From positions 310,001 to 374,000 of the forward strand of contig NZ_JAGGLR010000006.1 of assembly GCF_017874715.1 (NCBI RefSeq): a stretch of 64,000 bases of DNA, written 5' to 3'. A model generated the notes under the pieces. The model was not told the origin of the DNA. It was given only the letters and a program-made list of their open reading frames with translations, and made no database searches. How positions within the stretch are numbered: the stretch's first letter is position 1; every line of letters starts with the position of its first letter. Source of the DNA: Streptomyces iranensis (GTDB lineage: Bacteria; Actinomycetota; Actinomycetes; Streptomycetales; Streptomycetaceae). Both the position numbers and the translations under genes were made by a program. This document shows positions 30,884 through 40,561 of this stretch, in pieces.

Positions 30884-32206
30884 CTATCCGCCCAGCGTCC
30901 GCGAGACCGTATAGATCACCAGCCCGGCCAGGGCACCCACCACCGTGCCGTTGATCCGGATGAACTGCAGATCACGGCCGATGTGCGCCTCGATCTTCCG
31001 CGAGGTGTGGTCCGCGTCCCAGCTCGCCACCGTCTCGGTGATCAGCGAGGTGATCTCGTCCCGATACGTCGTCACCACATAGACGGCGGCGTCCTCCAGC
31101 CAGCCGTCGATCTTGTCCCGCAGCCGTCGGTCCGTCACCATCCGGCTGCCCAGCGACAGAATCGCCGCCCGCGCCCGCTGCCGCAGCTCGCTGCGCTCGT
31201 CCTCCGCCGCCGCGACGATCATCGCTCGCACCGAGGCCCAGGCCGAGGCGATGAGGTCCTGGACGTCGCCGCGCCCCAGCACCTCGCTCTTCACCCGCTC
31301 CACCCGCAGCCGGGTGTCGGTGTCGGACTGCAGGTCCCCGGCGAAGTCGGTGAGGAAGCGGTCCAGGGCGCCGCGCGCCGGATGGTCGGGCATGTCGCGC
31401 ATCTCGGTCACGAAGCGCAGCAGTTCCTTGTAGACGCGCTCGCCGACCTTGCGGTCCACGAACCTCGGCGTCCAGCCGGGGGCGCCACCGGTCACCGCCT
31501 GCATCACCGAGTCGTTGTGCTCCACCAGCCAGTCGTGGGCGCGCAGACACACCAGGTCCACGGCGCGGCGGTGGCCGCCGTCCGCGACCACCCGCTCCAG
31601 CAGCTTGCCCAGGCCCGGCGCGATCTCCTGGCTGTCGGCCCGGCGGGTGATCGCCTCGCCCACCACCGCCTGCACATCGGAGTCGCGCAGCACCGTGAGC
31701 GCGCCGCGCAGCGCGGTGGCCAGTTCGGCGGTCACCCGGTCGGCGTGCTCGGGCTCGGCCAGCCAGGTGCCGAGCCGACTGCCGATGTCGACCGCGCGCA
31801 GCCGCATCCGTACGACGTCGCCGGAGAGGAAGTTCTCCCCGACGAACTCCCCGAGGCTGGCCCCGAGCTGGTCCTTCTTGGTGGGGATGATCGCCGTATG
31901 GGGAATCGGCAGCCCCATGGGCCGCCGGAAGAGCGCGGTGACCGCGAACCAGTCGGCCAGGGCGCCCACCATGCCCGCCTCGGCGGCCGCGGCCACATAG
32001 CCGGGCCAGCCGTCGATGCCGGAGGACCGCGCCCAGGTGGCGAGCACGTACACCAGTGCGACGCCGAGGAGCAGTCCGGTGGCGAACGCCTTCATCCGGC
32101 GCACCCCGCGCCGCCGCTCCACGTCGAGGGGGCTGTCCGTGACGAAGGGCACGGCCGCGCCCCGAGACGGCGGGGCCGCCGTCTCACCCGTCGTTCTTCG
32201 CTCCAT
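30884..32206 (-). CDS. DUF445 family membrane protein
   Basis: 440 residues from the ATG at 32206. After a charged N-terminus a membrane helix (AFATGLLLGVALVYVLATWA) leads into the DUF445 signature GMVGALADWFAVTALFRRPMGLPIPHTAIIP. A long helical region follows, and a C-terminal helix (INGTVVGALAGLVIYTV). It is full-length for the family (YjiN/YheB type), whose function is unresolved. It is divergent from the SGNH hydrolase gene; 262 nt between them hold no gene. Confidence 0.88.
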   Translation of the reverse strand: MERRTTGETAAPPSRGAAVPFVTDSPLDVERRRGVRRMKAFATGLLLGVALVYVLATWARSSGIDGWPGYVAAAAEAGMVGALADWFAVTALFRRPMGLPIPHTAIIPTKKDQLGASLGEFVGENFLSGDVVRMRLRAVDIGSRLGTWLAEPEHADRVTAELATALRGALTVLRDSDVQAVVGEAITRRADSQEIAPGLGKLLERVVADGGHRRAVDLVCLRAHDWLVEHNDSVMQAVTGGAPGWTPRFVDRKVGERVYKELLRFVTEMRDMPDHPARGALDRFLTDFAGDLQSDTDTRLRVERVKSEVLGRGDVQDLIASAWASVRAMIVAAAEDERSELRQRARAAILSLGSRMVTDRRLRDKIDGWLEDAAVYVVTTYRDEITSLITETVASWDADHTSRKIEAHIGRDLQFIRINGTVVGALAGLVIYTVSRTLGG

Positions 32207-32468
32207 ACGCTCCACCTGGTCGACCCGTCTCCCCATGCATTGTCTCTTTCCGGTCTCAGTCGCCCATGTGTGGAACGAACGGTGAGTTCCCGTCGTCTGT
32301 CCGGGGGAGCGACCCAGCACATTGGGGGCAGGCCGACGGGCGGAGCCGGGTCCCACCATGGGATCATGGGAGACCGACCGGACCGCATCGGCATTGCCGG
32401 ATACCACCCGCCGTTCCCGTCCACTTCCGGAGCCTCGGGCTCCGTCTGCCCGAGGAGACAACCCGCCC

Positions 32469-33794
32469 ATGAGCGTGCCCCCAATGCCCAGACGCACGGG
32501 GTATGCCGTGCTCGCTGCGCTGGCGGCTGTGGTGGTCCTCGTCTCCACCGCGATATTCATCGGGCTCGGTGGCGACAAGGACGGTTCGGACCCCCGTGCG
32601 CAGGGAGCCCGCGGCTCGGCCGCCCCGGCCTCGGCCGGTGCCTGGGTGGGCACCTGGTCGACCTCGGCCGCGGCCGCCGAGCCGAGGGCGCTGCGCGGCG
32701 GCCCCTCGGGCATGTCGATACGGAACGTGGTGCACACCAGCATCGGCGGCACCAGCACCCGGATCCAGCTCTCGAACTTCTACAGCAGCCGTCCGCTGAC
32801 GATCACGCATGCCTCGGTGGCACTGGCCGCCGCGCCCAGCAACCCCACCGCGGCCGCCGGCACCATGCGCCGTCTCACCTTCAACAACCGCACCTGGGTG
32901 ACGATCCCGCCCGGTAAGGCCGCCGCCAGCGACCCGGTGCGGCTCGCCGTCCCGGACGCGGCCGATCTGCTGGTCACCACCTACACCCCGCAGGCGTCCG
33001 GCTCCGTGACCTACCACCCGCACGCCCGCCAGACGTCGTACATGGCGCGTGGCGACCGTACGGAGGACACGGCGGGCTCCGCCTACACCCAGCAGAGCCC
33101 GTACTGGCGCTATCTGACCGGTGTGGACGTGTGGTCCAAGCAGGCCGAGGGCGCCGTCGCGGTGCTGGGCGACTCGATCACCGACGGAATCACCTCCACC
33201 GCCGGGGCCAACCACCGGTGGACGGACTTCCTCTCCGAGCGGCTGCGCAGCGAGCCCGGGGCGCCCCGCTTCGGCGTTCTCAACCAGGGCATCAGCGGCA
33301 ACCGCGTACTGAGCGACGGCACGCAGTTCCCGCCCAACAACCCCAGCGGGCTGTCCCGCTTCGACCGCGACGTACTGTCCCGTACGGGCGTCAAGGCCGT
33401 GATCATCGAGCTGGGCGTCAACGACATACTCCGCATCCCCCACCAGACCGACCCCAACCGGATCGTGTGGGGTCTGAAGCGGCTGACCGAGCAGGCCCAC
33501 GCCCGGGGCCTGCGGGTCATCGGAGCCACCCTGACGCCCTTCTACGGGCACCGCGGCTACACCCCCCGGCTGGACGCCGTGCGCGAACAGGTCAACACGC
33601 AGATCCGCGCCGGGCGGGTCTTCGACGAGGTCGTGGACTTCGACAAGGCGCTGCGCGACCCGATCAGCCCGCTGCGGCTGCGCCCGATGTTCGACTCGGG
33701 CGACCATCTGCACCCCAGCGACGACGGCTACCGCGCGATGGCGCGAGCGCTGAACCTGGACCACCTGCGGGGCCGCACGGCGGCCGAGCTCTAG
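32469..33794 (+). CDS. Secreted SGNH/GDSL hydrolase
   Basis: 441 residues from the ATG at 32469 (GAGGAGA upstream). The signal anchor/peptide is AVLAALAAVVVLVSTAIFIGL. An N-terminal beta-sandwich-like region (WVGTWSTSAAAAEP to SYMARGD) precedes the SGNH domain. Block I is AVLGDSITDGI, the block II Gly is in NQGISGNRV, block III is IELGVNDI, and block V is SGDHLHPSDDGY with the catalytic Asp/His. This two-part layout is common in Streptomyces extracellular esterases; substrate probably acetylated or acylated polysaccharide, not certain. Confidence 0.9.
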   Translation: MSVPPMPRRTGYAVLAALAAVVVLVSTAIFIGLGGDKDGSDPRAQGARGSAAPASAGAWVGTWSTSAAAAEPRALRGGPSGMSIRNVVHTSIGGTSTRIQLSNFYSSRPLTITHASVALAAAPSNPTAAAGTMRRLTFNNRTWVTIPPGKAAASDPVRLAVPDAADLLVTTYTPQASGSVTYHPHARQTSYMARGDRTEDTAGSAYTQQSPYWRYLTGVDVWSKQAEGAVAVLGDSITDGITSTAGANHRWTDFLSERLRSEPGAPRFGVLNQGISGNRVLSDGTQFPPNNPSGLSRFDRDVLSRTGVKAVIIELGVNDILRIPHQTDPNRIVWGLKRLTEQAHARGLRVIGATLTPFYGHRGYTPRLDAVREQVNTQIRAGRVFDEVVDFDKALRDPISPLRLRPMFDSGDHLHPSDDGYRAMARALNLDHLRGRTAAEL

Positions 33795-33814
33795 AGGACG
33801 TCGGCCGGGTCGTT

Positions 33815-34004
33815 CCCCACCCGCCCCTTCCCGATACCAAGGGCTCCGCCCCTGGACCCCGGCGCCTGGGCCGGAGCCCCGCCTTCCAGCCCCTCCAGGG
33901 GGCACCTCCCAGCGGTAGCTGGGGGAGATTGAGGAGCGGGGTCTGGGGCGGAGCCCCAGTTGTGGGAAGGGGCGGGGTGAGGAACAGCCCGCCGCAGGTG
34001 CCAA
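33815..34004. repeat. Dispersed GC-rich intergenic repeat, copy 2
   Basis: This has the core hairpin CTGGGGC-GGA-GCCCCAG at 33943-33959 and the tail AACAGCCCGCCGCAGG. The 5' part has GGGCTCCGCCCCTGGACCCC, and an inserted segment GGGGGCACCTCCCAGCGGTA typical of other Streptomyces repeats. Confidence 0.85.
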
Positions 34005-34017
34005 TCTCCGTCGTCGG

Positions 34018-34782
34018 CTAGTCCTCGCGGCGTTCCTTCTCCAGGGACAGCCGCCGCTCCTCACGCTCATCGCGCCGCGCGCTCCGCAGCTCCTCCCGGC
34101 GCTCGGCCTTCAGCCGACGGCGCTCCTCCTTCATGCGCCGGTGCTCCTCCTTGCGGAGCTTGCGCTCGACGCTGACCCCGCCGAAGAGCGCGAGGCCGGT
34201 CACGGTCACCCGAGGGCCGGTGGGATCCCCGTCGGCGGACCCGGTGTGGTCGAAACCACCCATGAGACCGATGCCACTGACATGCGTCTCCAGGTCCGGC
34301 GGGACGATGATCTGCACCCCGCCCATGAGCGCGAAGCAGCGGATCACCACATCGCGGCCCTCGAACCGGGCCTCGCGCAGATCGATCTCACCGCCGCCCA
34401 TGACGGCGAAGGCGGTGAAGGCACGCGGGACGGTCCAGGTCCCCTTGCGCTGGAAGCCGCCCATGATCGCCACGGCCCACTTCGAGGTCGGGATGCCGCC
34501 GATCCGCTCGGCCCAGCCGGTGCGGTCGGCGGGGGACGGCGGGGCCGGAGCGGCGCTGCCGGGCACCGGGAGGTCCCGTACCAGCGGCTCCAGCTGGCCA
34601 TGGGTGCGCGCCGCGTAGGCCGCGCCCAGCCGCTCATCGAACTCCTCCATGTCCAGGCGGCCTTCGGCGACCGCCTCGCGGAGAACCTCGGCGATCCGCT
34701 CACGCTCGGCGTCCGATGCCCGCATCCCGGCCGGGTCCGGGAGGTCGGGGCTCGCCCCCTGGGAAGAACCAGCGCTCGTCAT
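34018..34782 (-). CDS. DUF1707 / LiaF-like domain protein
   Basis: 254 residues; ATG at 34782. Residues 20-70 are a DUF1707 SHOCT-like domain (MRASDAERERIAEVLREAVAEGRLDMEEFDERL). Residues about 105-200 hold a repeated beta pattern with MGG motifs (IMGGFQRKG, VMGGGEIDL, LMGGVQIIVP, LMGGFDHTG), as in DUF2154/LiaF-like cell-wall-stress proteins. The last 55 residues are a highly charged Arg/Glu helix. No membrane segment. Role unknown, possibly envelope stress sensing. Confidence 0.87.
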   Translation of the reverse strand: MTSAGSSQGASPDLPDPAGMRASDAERERIAEVLREAVAEGRLDMEEFDERLGAAYAARTHGQLEPLVRDLPVPGSAAPAPPSPADRTGWAERIGGIPTSKWAVAIMGGFQRKGTWTVPRAFTAFAVMGGGEIDLREARFEGRDVVIRCFALMGGVQIIVPPDLETHVSGIGLMGGFDHTGSADGDPTGPRVTVTGLALFGGVSVERKLRKEEHRRMKEERRRLKAERREELRSARRDEREERRLSLEKERRED

Positions 34783-34867
34783 ACGGACAGACTAATGGCG
34801 GGCACCGGCCCTGGCCCCTCTCACACACCGTGCCCTCGTCGTTCTCGCACACCGCGCCCTCGCCCTC

Positions 34868-35857
34868 TCACGAGGTCCGCCCCGCCCGGTCCTCCGCCCC
34901 GTGCAGCATCCTCGCGATGACGTCCTCGATCTCGGGTTCGCGCACCGAGAGGTCCACCAGCGGCCAGCCGTCGGCGACCGCCGCGACGATCGGCGCCGCG
35001 CTGCTGTTCGCCGGGAAGGCCAGCCACTGCCGGGGCCCCTCGACCCGCACCGTCCGGGCGCCGGGGACCTCGATGGGCGGCAGCTCCCGCTCCAGGTCGA
35101 CCACGAGGGTGCGTTCGCTCTCCCCCACCGCGTGCAGCCCGTCCAGCCCGCCGTCGTAGACCAGCCGCCCGTGGTCGATGACCATCACCCGCTTGCACAG
35201 CAGCTCGATATCGGTCAGATCGTGGGTGGTGAGCAGCACCGTCGTACCCTGCTCGGCGTTCACATCGCGCAGGAACTCCCGCACCTTCGCCTTGCTGACC
35301 ACGTCGAGCCCGATGGTCGGCTCGTCGAGATAGAGCACCTCGGGGTCGTGCAGCAGGGCGGCCGCGATATCGCCGCGCATCCGCTGGCCGAGCGAGAGCT
35401 GACGCACCGGCACGTCCAACAGCGCACCGAGGTTGAGCAGTTCCACACAGCGGTCCAGGTTGTGCCGGTAGCGGTCGTCGGGGATCCGGTACATCCGCCG
35501 CACCAGCGCGTACGAGTCGCGCAGCGGCAGATCCCACCACAGCGTGGTGCGCTGCCCGAAGACCACCCCGATCCGGCGCGCGAGCCTCGTCCGTTCCCTG
35601 GCGGGGTCGATTCCGGCGACCCTGAGCCGTCCGCCGCTGGGCACCAGGATCCCGGTCAGCATCTTGATGGTGGTGGACTTCCCGGCGCCGTTCGGGCCGA
35701 TGTAGCCCACCATCTCGCCGCGCGGCACCCGGAAGCTGATGCCGTCCACGGCGCGCACCTCGCGGCGCTCACGGCGCATCAGCCCGGCCTTGCGCCGCAC
35801 CTGGAAGACCTTCTCGACGCCGTCGAGCTCGATCAGATCGTCCACGGCACTCCCCAT
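34868..35857 (-). CDS. ABC transporter ATP-binding protein
   Basis: 329 residues from the ATG at 35857 (GGGGAA 5 nt upstream); an ATG at 35875 has its Shine-Dalgarno too close. Walker A is GPNGAGKST, the Q-loop lies in VVFGQRTTLWWDLP, the signature is LSLGQRMRG, and Walker B is LYLDEPTIGLD with H-loop TTHDL. The C-terminal extension of about 90 residues is like DrrA/YhaQ-type exporters. It follows two ABC-2 permease genes (23 nt from the second), forming one exporter operon. Substrate unknown. Confidence 0.93.
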   Translation of the reverse strand: MGSAVDDLIELDGVEKVFQVRRKAGLMRRERREVRAVDGISFRVPRGEMVGYIGPNGAGKSTTIKMLTGILVPSGGRLRVAGIDPARERTRLARRIGVVFGQRTTLWWDLPLRDSYALVRRMYRIPDDRYRHNLDRCVELLNLGALLDVPVRQLSLGQRMRGDIAAALLHDPEVLYLDEPTIGLDVVSKAKVREFLRDVNAEQGTTVLLTTHDLTDIELLCKRVMVIDHGRLVYDGGLDGLHAVGESERTLVVDLERELPPIEVPGARTVRVEGPRQWLAFPANSSAAPIVAAVADGWPLVDLSVREPEIEDVIARMLHGAEDRAGRTS

Positions 35858-35880
35858 GCCATTCCCCACGGCCATTCCCC

Positions 35881-36699
35881 TCAGCTCCCCGTGCTCTGAT
35901 ACGCGCGCAGCCCCGCCCGCCACGCCAGCCCCGCCACCGCACAGCAGCCGCCCGCGACCAGCGGCGCCGCGAAGCCGATCCAGGCCGGGAGCCCCAGCGG
36001 ATCGGGCCGGCCCAGGATGTGCAGCGCCGGGAGCCAGTTGACGAAGGCCAGCGGGATGACGAAGGTGACGCCCCGCAGCAGTTCCTTGCCGAAGACCGTC
36101 GGCGGGTACTCCAGCAGCGTGGTCCCGCCGAAGGTGAAGGCGCTCTGCACCTCGGAGGCGTCCTTGGCCCAGAACTGGAAGGCGCCGCCGAGCACGAACA
36201 GCGCCCCGAAGATGGCGCCCCCGCTCAGCAGCATCACCGGCATCAGCAGCGCCCGGTCCACCGTCCAGTCGATGTCCAGCCGGGCCAGCGACCAGCCGAG
36301 CACCACCGCCGCCTGGGTGATCCGGCCCAGCCGGCGCAGCGCGAAGCGGTCGGCGGCCACCTGGGCGAGTATCGGCACCGGCCGCACCAGCAGGGTGTCC
36401 ATCGTGCCGTCGCGCACCCGCCGGCCCAGCCGGCCCATGGTGCCCAGCACGAGATCGGCGAGGCCGAAGGCGACGCTGGTGGTGCCGTAGAGGAAGGCGA
36501 CCTCGTCCAGGGTGAAGCCGCCCAGCTCCCCGATGTGAGTGAACATCAGCGCGATCGTGACGAAGTCAAGACCGGTCGCGAGGAAGTTCCCCAGCGTCAT
36601 GATCAGGAACGAGGTGCGATACGCCATCGTGGAGCGCACCCACATCCCGACGATCAGGCCGTAGGCCCGCAGCCCGTTGGCCACGGCGGACTCAGCCAC
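35881..36699 (-). CDS. ABC-2 family transporter permease
   Basis: 272 residues from the GTG at 36699, overlapping the preceding permease stop by 8 nt. It is a six-helix ABC-2 permease of the DUF990 group: MWVRSTMAYRTSFLIMTLGN at the first helix, VRPVPILAQVAADRF, GALFVLGGAFQFWAKD, and VIPLAFVNWLPALHIL. It pairs with the next permease to form a heterodimer energised by the ATPase downstream. Confidence 0.88.
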   Translation of the reverse strand: MAESAVANGLRAYGLIVGMWVRSTMAYRTSFLIMTLGNFLATGLDFVTIALMFTHIGELGGFTLDEVAFLYGTTSVAFGLADLVLGTMGRLGRRVRDGTMDTLLVRPVPILAQVAADRFALRRLGRITQAAVVLGWSLARLDIDWTVDRALLMPVMLLSGGAIFGALFVLGGAFQFWAKDASEVQSAFTFGGTTLLEYPPTVFGKELLRGVTFVIPLAFVNWLPALHILGRPDPLGLPAWIGFAAPLVAGGCCAVAGLAWRAGLRAYQSTGS

Positions 36700-37492
36700 C
36701 CTGGACCACCACCTTCCGGGTCGCCGCCGACTGCAGCGCACGGCCGGCCGCCAGCAGCACCACCGCCCACCCCGCCTGGAAGGCGAACGCCTCCAGCAGC
36801 CCCGAGCCCCGGCGCTCCTCCAGGAAGACATCCGCGGGCACCTGGAGCATCGCCGCCCAGGGCAGCGCGCGGGCGATCTCGCCCAGCTGCCCGGGGAAGA
36901 CGTTGAGCGGCAGGATCATCCCGGAGAAGAACAGGCACAGCAGCCCGCTCAGCATGGAAAGACCCGCCCCGTCGAGCAGCCAGAAGGAGGCGAGCGACAC
37001 CAGATAGCGCACCGCGAAGCCGACGCACACCGCGAGCGCCACGGTCAGCAGGAACCACAGCCAGGTCAAGGGCGAGGCGGGCATGCGGAGTTCGAAGACC
37101 AGCGCCCCGATCGCCATCGGCACCACGCCGCGCCCCAGCAGCTGGAACAGCGCCCGGCCGAGCTCGGTGGCCAGCCACCAGGTCTGGAGGTCGACGGGGC
37201 GGTAGAGGTCCACGGCGATGTCACCGGAGCGGATGCGCTCCTGCAACTCCTCCTCGAAGCCGCCGCCCAGCAGCCCGATGGCCGCCAGCAGCGCCTGGCC
37301 GAGCCAGACGAAGGTCAGCGCCTGGGCGTGGTCGTAACCGCCGAGGTGCGGCCGCTCGTTCCACAGCGCGGTGTAGGTGTAGGCGAGGATGAAGCCGAAA
37401 ACCGTGTTGGTGAAGACCCCGGCCACCGTGGCGACCCGATACGTCGCGTAGCGTTTGAAGCCGCTGACCGCGACGGCCGTGTACAGCCGCAT
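36692..37492 (-). CDS. ABC-2 family transporter permease, first gene of operon
   Basis: 266 residues; ATG at 37492. It has six hydrophobic segments and the family pattern GFKRYATYRVATVAGVFTN, LYRPVDLQTWWLATELGR and FFSGMILPLNVFPGQL. Homologous to, but distinct from, its neighbour. The operon order permease-permease-ATPase is typical of uncharacterised actinobacterial exporters. Confidence 0.88.
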   Translation of the reverse strand: MRLYTAVAVSGFKRYATYRVATVAGVFTNTVFGFILAYTYTALWNERPHLGGYDHAQALTFVWLGQALLAAIGLLGGGFEEELQERIRSGDIAVDLYRPVDLQTWWLATELGRALFQLLGRGVVPMAIGALVFELRMPASPLTWLWFLLTVALAVCVGFAVRYLVSLASFWLLDGAGLSMLSGLLCLFFSGMILPLNVFPGQLGEIARALPWAAMLQVPADVFLEERRGSGLLEAFAFQAGWAVVLLAAGRALQSAATRKVVVQGG

Positions 37493-37792
37493 CCGCTCCT
37501 GCCTCCCTCCCCGACCGCATCGCCCGACCGGCCCGACCGCACCGCCCCGAACGGCGCCAAAATCCGGAGCCTAGCGGGGTGACGGGAGAGGCGGCCAGGC
37601 ATTATTCACCGGATGGTGTGAGCGGAATCATCCATTCGACCGGTCACAGACCAGTCACAGGTGCGCGCCTCGTCCTCGGCCCGGAACGGATGATGCGACA
37701 GTGTTTTATCGGGCGTACGACGCGAATCGCCCGACCGTGCACGATCCTGCCGCCGCGCAACCCTCGACGGCGGCCGAGGAGTCTCAGGAGAC
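37493..37792. other. Gene-free divergent promoter region
   Basis: 300 nt between the minus-strand exporter operon and the penicillin-binding protein gene. GACCGGTCACAGACCAGTCACAG contains a near-direct repeat (CGGTCACAG / CAGTCACAG) at about 37640-37660. Promoters for both directions must lie here but I cannot assign them with confidence. Confidence 0.4.
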
Positions 37793-40150
37793 ATGAGCGA
37801 CGAGCCCCAGTTGATCGATGGTGGCAACGCGGCCGGACTGGGTGACCGGCCCGGCACCGACGATGGCAACCACGACACGCCGCACCGTGCGGACGGCCTC
37901 CCCGAGGGCAAACCGGCCAAGGGCAGAAAGGGGCGTCCCCAGCGCACCGGATGGCGCCGTCTGCTGCCCACCTGGCGCATGGTCCTCGGCGGCTTCCTGC
38001 TGATCGTCCTGCTGGTCGCGGGCGGGCTCGTCACCGGCTATCTGCTCGTCGACATCCCCCCGGCCAACAAGGCCGCCATCGCCCAGAGCAATGTCTTCCT
38101 CTACTCCGACGGCTCCCAGCTGGCCCGCGAGGGCGCGGTCAACCGGGAGAGCGTACAGCTCAGCCAGGTGCCCAAGCGGATCCAGCACGCGGTGCTGGCG
38201 GCCGAGGACCGGGACTTCTACTCGGAGTCGGCCATCGACCCCCAGGCGATGATCCGGGCCGCCTGGAACACCGCCACCGGCAAGGGCAAGCAGTCCGGCT
38301 CCACCATCACCCAGCAGTACGTGAAGAACTACTACCTGGACCAGGAGCAGACGGTCTCCCGCAAGGCCAAGGAGTTCTTCATCGCGATCAAGCTGGACCG
38401 CGAGGTGAGCAAGGACAAGATCCTCGAGGGCTATCTCAACACCAGCTACTTCGGGCGCAACGCCTACGGGATCCAGGCCGCCGCCCAGGCGTACTACGGC
38501 AAGGACATCGGCGAGCTCAACACCGCCCAGGGCGCGTATCTCGCCACCCTGCTGAACGCCCCCAGCTCCTACGACATCGTCGCCCATCCGCAGAACAAGG
38601 GCCGGGCCGTGGCCCGCTGGAACTACGTGCTCGACGGCATGGTGAAGAAGCACTGGCTGACCAGGGCCGAGCGGCAGAAGATGACCTTCCCCGGGCCCTC
38701 CGAGGCCAAGGCCCCCTCCGGCATGTCCGGCCAGCGCGGCTATCTCATCGAGGCCGTCGAGGACTACCTCACCAGCAACGGGATCATCGACGAGCAGACT
38801 CTGGCGCGCGGCGGCTACCGCATCACCACCACGATCGACAAGGACAAGCAGGACTCCTTCACGGAGGCCGTGCGCGACCGGCTGATGAGCAAGCTCAGCA
38901 AGGACCGCAAGGTCGACGCCTACGTCCGCGCGGGCGGCGCCTCGATCGACCCCAAGACCGGGAAGGTGGTCGCCCTCTACGGCGGGATCGACTACACCAA
39001 GCAGTTCGTCAACAACGCGACCCGCCGTGACTACCAGGTGGGGTCCACCTTCAAGCCATTCGTCTTCACCTCGGCGGTGCGCTATGGCGCCACCACCCAG
39101 GACGGCCAGACGATCACGCCGGACACCCTCTACAACGGCGACAACAAGCGCGAGGTCATCGGCTCCGACGGGCCCACCGGCTACGCCCCCGCCAACGAGG
39201 ACGACGTGGACTACGGCGACATCGACGTCACCACGGCCACCGACAACTCGGTGAACTCGGTGTACGCGCAGATGGCCGAGGACGTCGGCCCCTCCAAGGT
39301 CAAGCAGACCGCCATCGACCTGGGCGTCCCCAAGAGCACCCCCGATCTGCACGCCTCCCCCTCGATCGCGCTCGGCCCGGCCACCGCGAGCGTGCTGGAC
39401 ATGACCGAGGCGTACGCGACCCTCGCCAACCACGGTGAGCACGGCCGGTACAGCCTGGTCGATGAGGTCACCAAGGACGGTGCGCGGATCAAGCTCCCGG
39501 CGCGGGAGAGCCGTCAGGCCATCCCGCGCGGCGCCGCCGACACCACCACCTCGATACTGCAGAGCGTGGTCGACGGCGGCACCGGCACCGCCGCCCAGGC
39601 CGCCGAGCGCCCGGCGGCGGGCAAGACCGGCACCGCGGAGGAGGACAAGGCCGCCTGGTTCGCGGGCTACACCCCGGATCTGGCGACCGTGGTCGCGGTG
39701 ATGGGCCAGGACTCCAATACGGGCGTGCAGAAGCCGCTGTACGGGGCGACGGGCCTGGAGCGGATCAACGGCGGCGGCTACCCCGCCGAGATCTGGGCGC
39801 AGTACACATCGGGGGCACTGGACGGCAAGGAACCGGCCGAGTTCGATCTGCGGCTGGAGGACGGCGCGGGCGCCCCCGACGGCTCCGAGACCCAGCAGCC
39901 TCCGGGCTCCCCGCCGCCGGTGGTCACCACTCCCCCGACCGGCGCGCCGCCGGACACCTCGGTCCCCACGGCACCGACCTACACCCCGCCGACCCTGCCG
40001 ACGGACGAGCCGACGATCCCCACCCCGCCGACGGACTTCCCCACCGGCGGCCCGACGACCGAGCCCGGTCCGGGCGGCCCCGGCGGTCCCGGCGACCCGG
40101 GTGGGCCAGGTGATCCCGGTGGCGACCCAGGAGGCCCGGTGGGCGGCTGA
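37793..40150 (+). CDS. Bifunctional penicillin-binding protein (GT51 plus transpeptidase)
   Basis: 785 residues; ATG at 37793. A cytoplasmic tail and one membrane helix (MVLGGFLLIVLLVAGGLVTG) are followed by the GT51 glycosyltransferase (AAEDRDFYSE, QSGSTITQQYVKNYYL, KILEGYLNTSYFGRNAYG). The class A transpeptidase comes next, with active-site STFK (about residue 418), SVN in the TDNSVNSVY segment and KTG (about residue 610). The last 110 residues are Pro/Gly/Thr-rich, probably spanning the wall. Builds and cross-links peptidoglycan at the membrane outer face. Confidence 0.94.
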   Translation: MSDEPQLIDGGNAAGLGDRPGTDDGNHDTPHRADGLPEGKPAKGRKGRPQRTGWRRLLPTWRMVLGGFLLIVLLVAGGLVTGYLLVDIPPANKAAIAQSNVFLYSDGSQLAREGAVNRESVQLSQVPKRIQHAVLAAEDRDFYSESAIDPQAMIRAAWNTATGKGKQSGSTITQQYVKNYYLDQEQTVSRKAKEFFIAIKLDREVSKDKILEGYLNTSYFGRNAYGIQAAAQAYYGKDIGELNTAQGAYLATLLNAPSSYDIVAHPQNKGRAVARWNYVLDGMVKKHWLTRAERQKMTFPGPSEAKAPSGMSGQRGYLIEAVEDYLTSNGIIDEQTLARGGYRITTTIDKDKQDSFTEAVRDRLMSKLSKDRKVDAYVRAGGASIDPKTGKVVALYGGIDYTKQFVNNATRRDYQVGSTFKPFVFTSAVRYGATTQDGQTITPDTLYNGDNKREVIGSDGPTGYAPANEDDVDYGDIDVTTATDNSVNSVYAQMAEDVGPSKVKQTAIDLGVPKSTPDLHASPSIALGPATASVLDMTEAYATLANHGEHGRYSLVDEVTKDGARIKLPARESRQAIPRGAADTTTSILQSVVDGGTGTAAQAAERPAAGKTGTAEEDKAAWFAGYTPDLATVVAVMGQDSNTGVQKPLYGATGLERINGGGYPAEIWAQYTSGALDGKEPAEFDLRLEDGAGAPDGSETQQPPGSPPPVVTTPPTGAPPDTSVPTAPTYTPPTLPTDEPTIPTPPTDFPTGGPTTEPGPGGPGGPGDPGGPGDPGGDPGGPVGG

Positions 40151-40159
40151 GGGGCGCCC

Positions 40160-40510
40160 CGAAGGGGCGCGGGGCTGTGTCGATGTGCGGCTCCGCCGCG
40201 TGGGCGCGAACGGCCGACCGCGGTCGCCGCAGACGACCGACGGCAGGTCGGGCACGTCCAGCGAAGCGCTGGAGTTGCGACGACTCTTTCCCCTCCCCGC
40301 CCCTTCCCGCGGCATCGATATGCGGCTCCGCCGCGTGGCAGGGGCTCCGCCCCTGGACCCCGGGGTCTGGGGCGGAGCCACGGCCCGGACTCTGGGGCGC
40401 AGCCACTGCCCCGGGGTCTGGGGCGCAGCCACGGCCCGGGGTCTGGGGCGGAGCCCCAGTTGTGGGAAGGGGCGGGGAGGGGAACAGCCCGCCGCAGGCG
40501 CCAAGACCCG
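40160..40510. repeat. Dispersed GC-rich intergenic repeat, copy 3 (expanded)
   Basis: This has the core hairpin at about 40443-40459 with the GGGAAGGGGCGGGG and AACAGCCCGCCGCAGGCG tail. Before it, GGGGTCTGGGGCG(C/G)AGCCAC is repeated three times and GGGGCTCCGCCCCTGG occurs once. GTCGATGTGCGGCTCCGCCGCGTGG near 40178 is a further related piece. No gene. Confidence 0.85.
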
Positions 40511-40561
40511 GCGGGCACCCCTGGGCGGCCCTACAGGCAGTAGGCAGTCCTACAGGCAGTC

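Noticed and set aside
37784..40504. A 906-residue minus-strand frame opposite the penicillin-binding protein
   Set aside because: It lies exactly antisense to a gene with all class A PBP motifs; long antisense frames are expected at this GC content.
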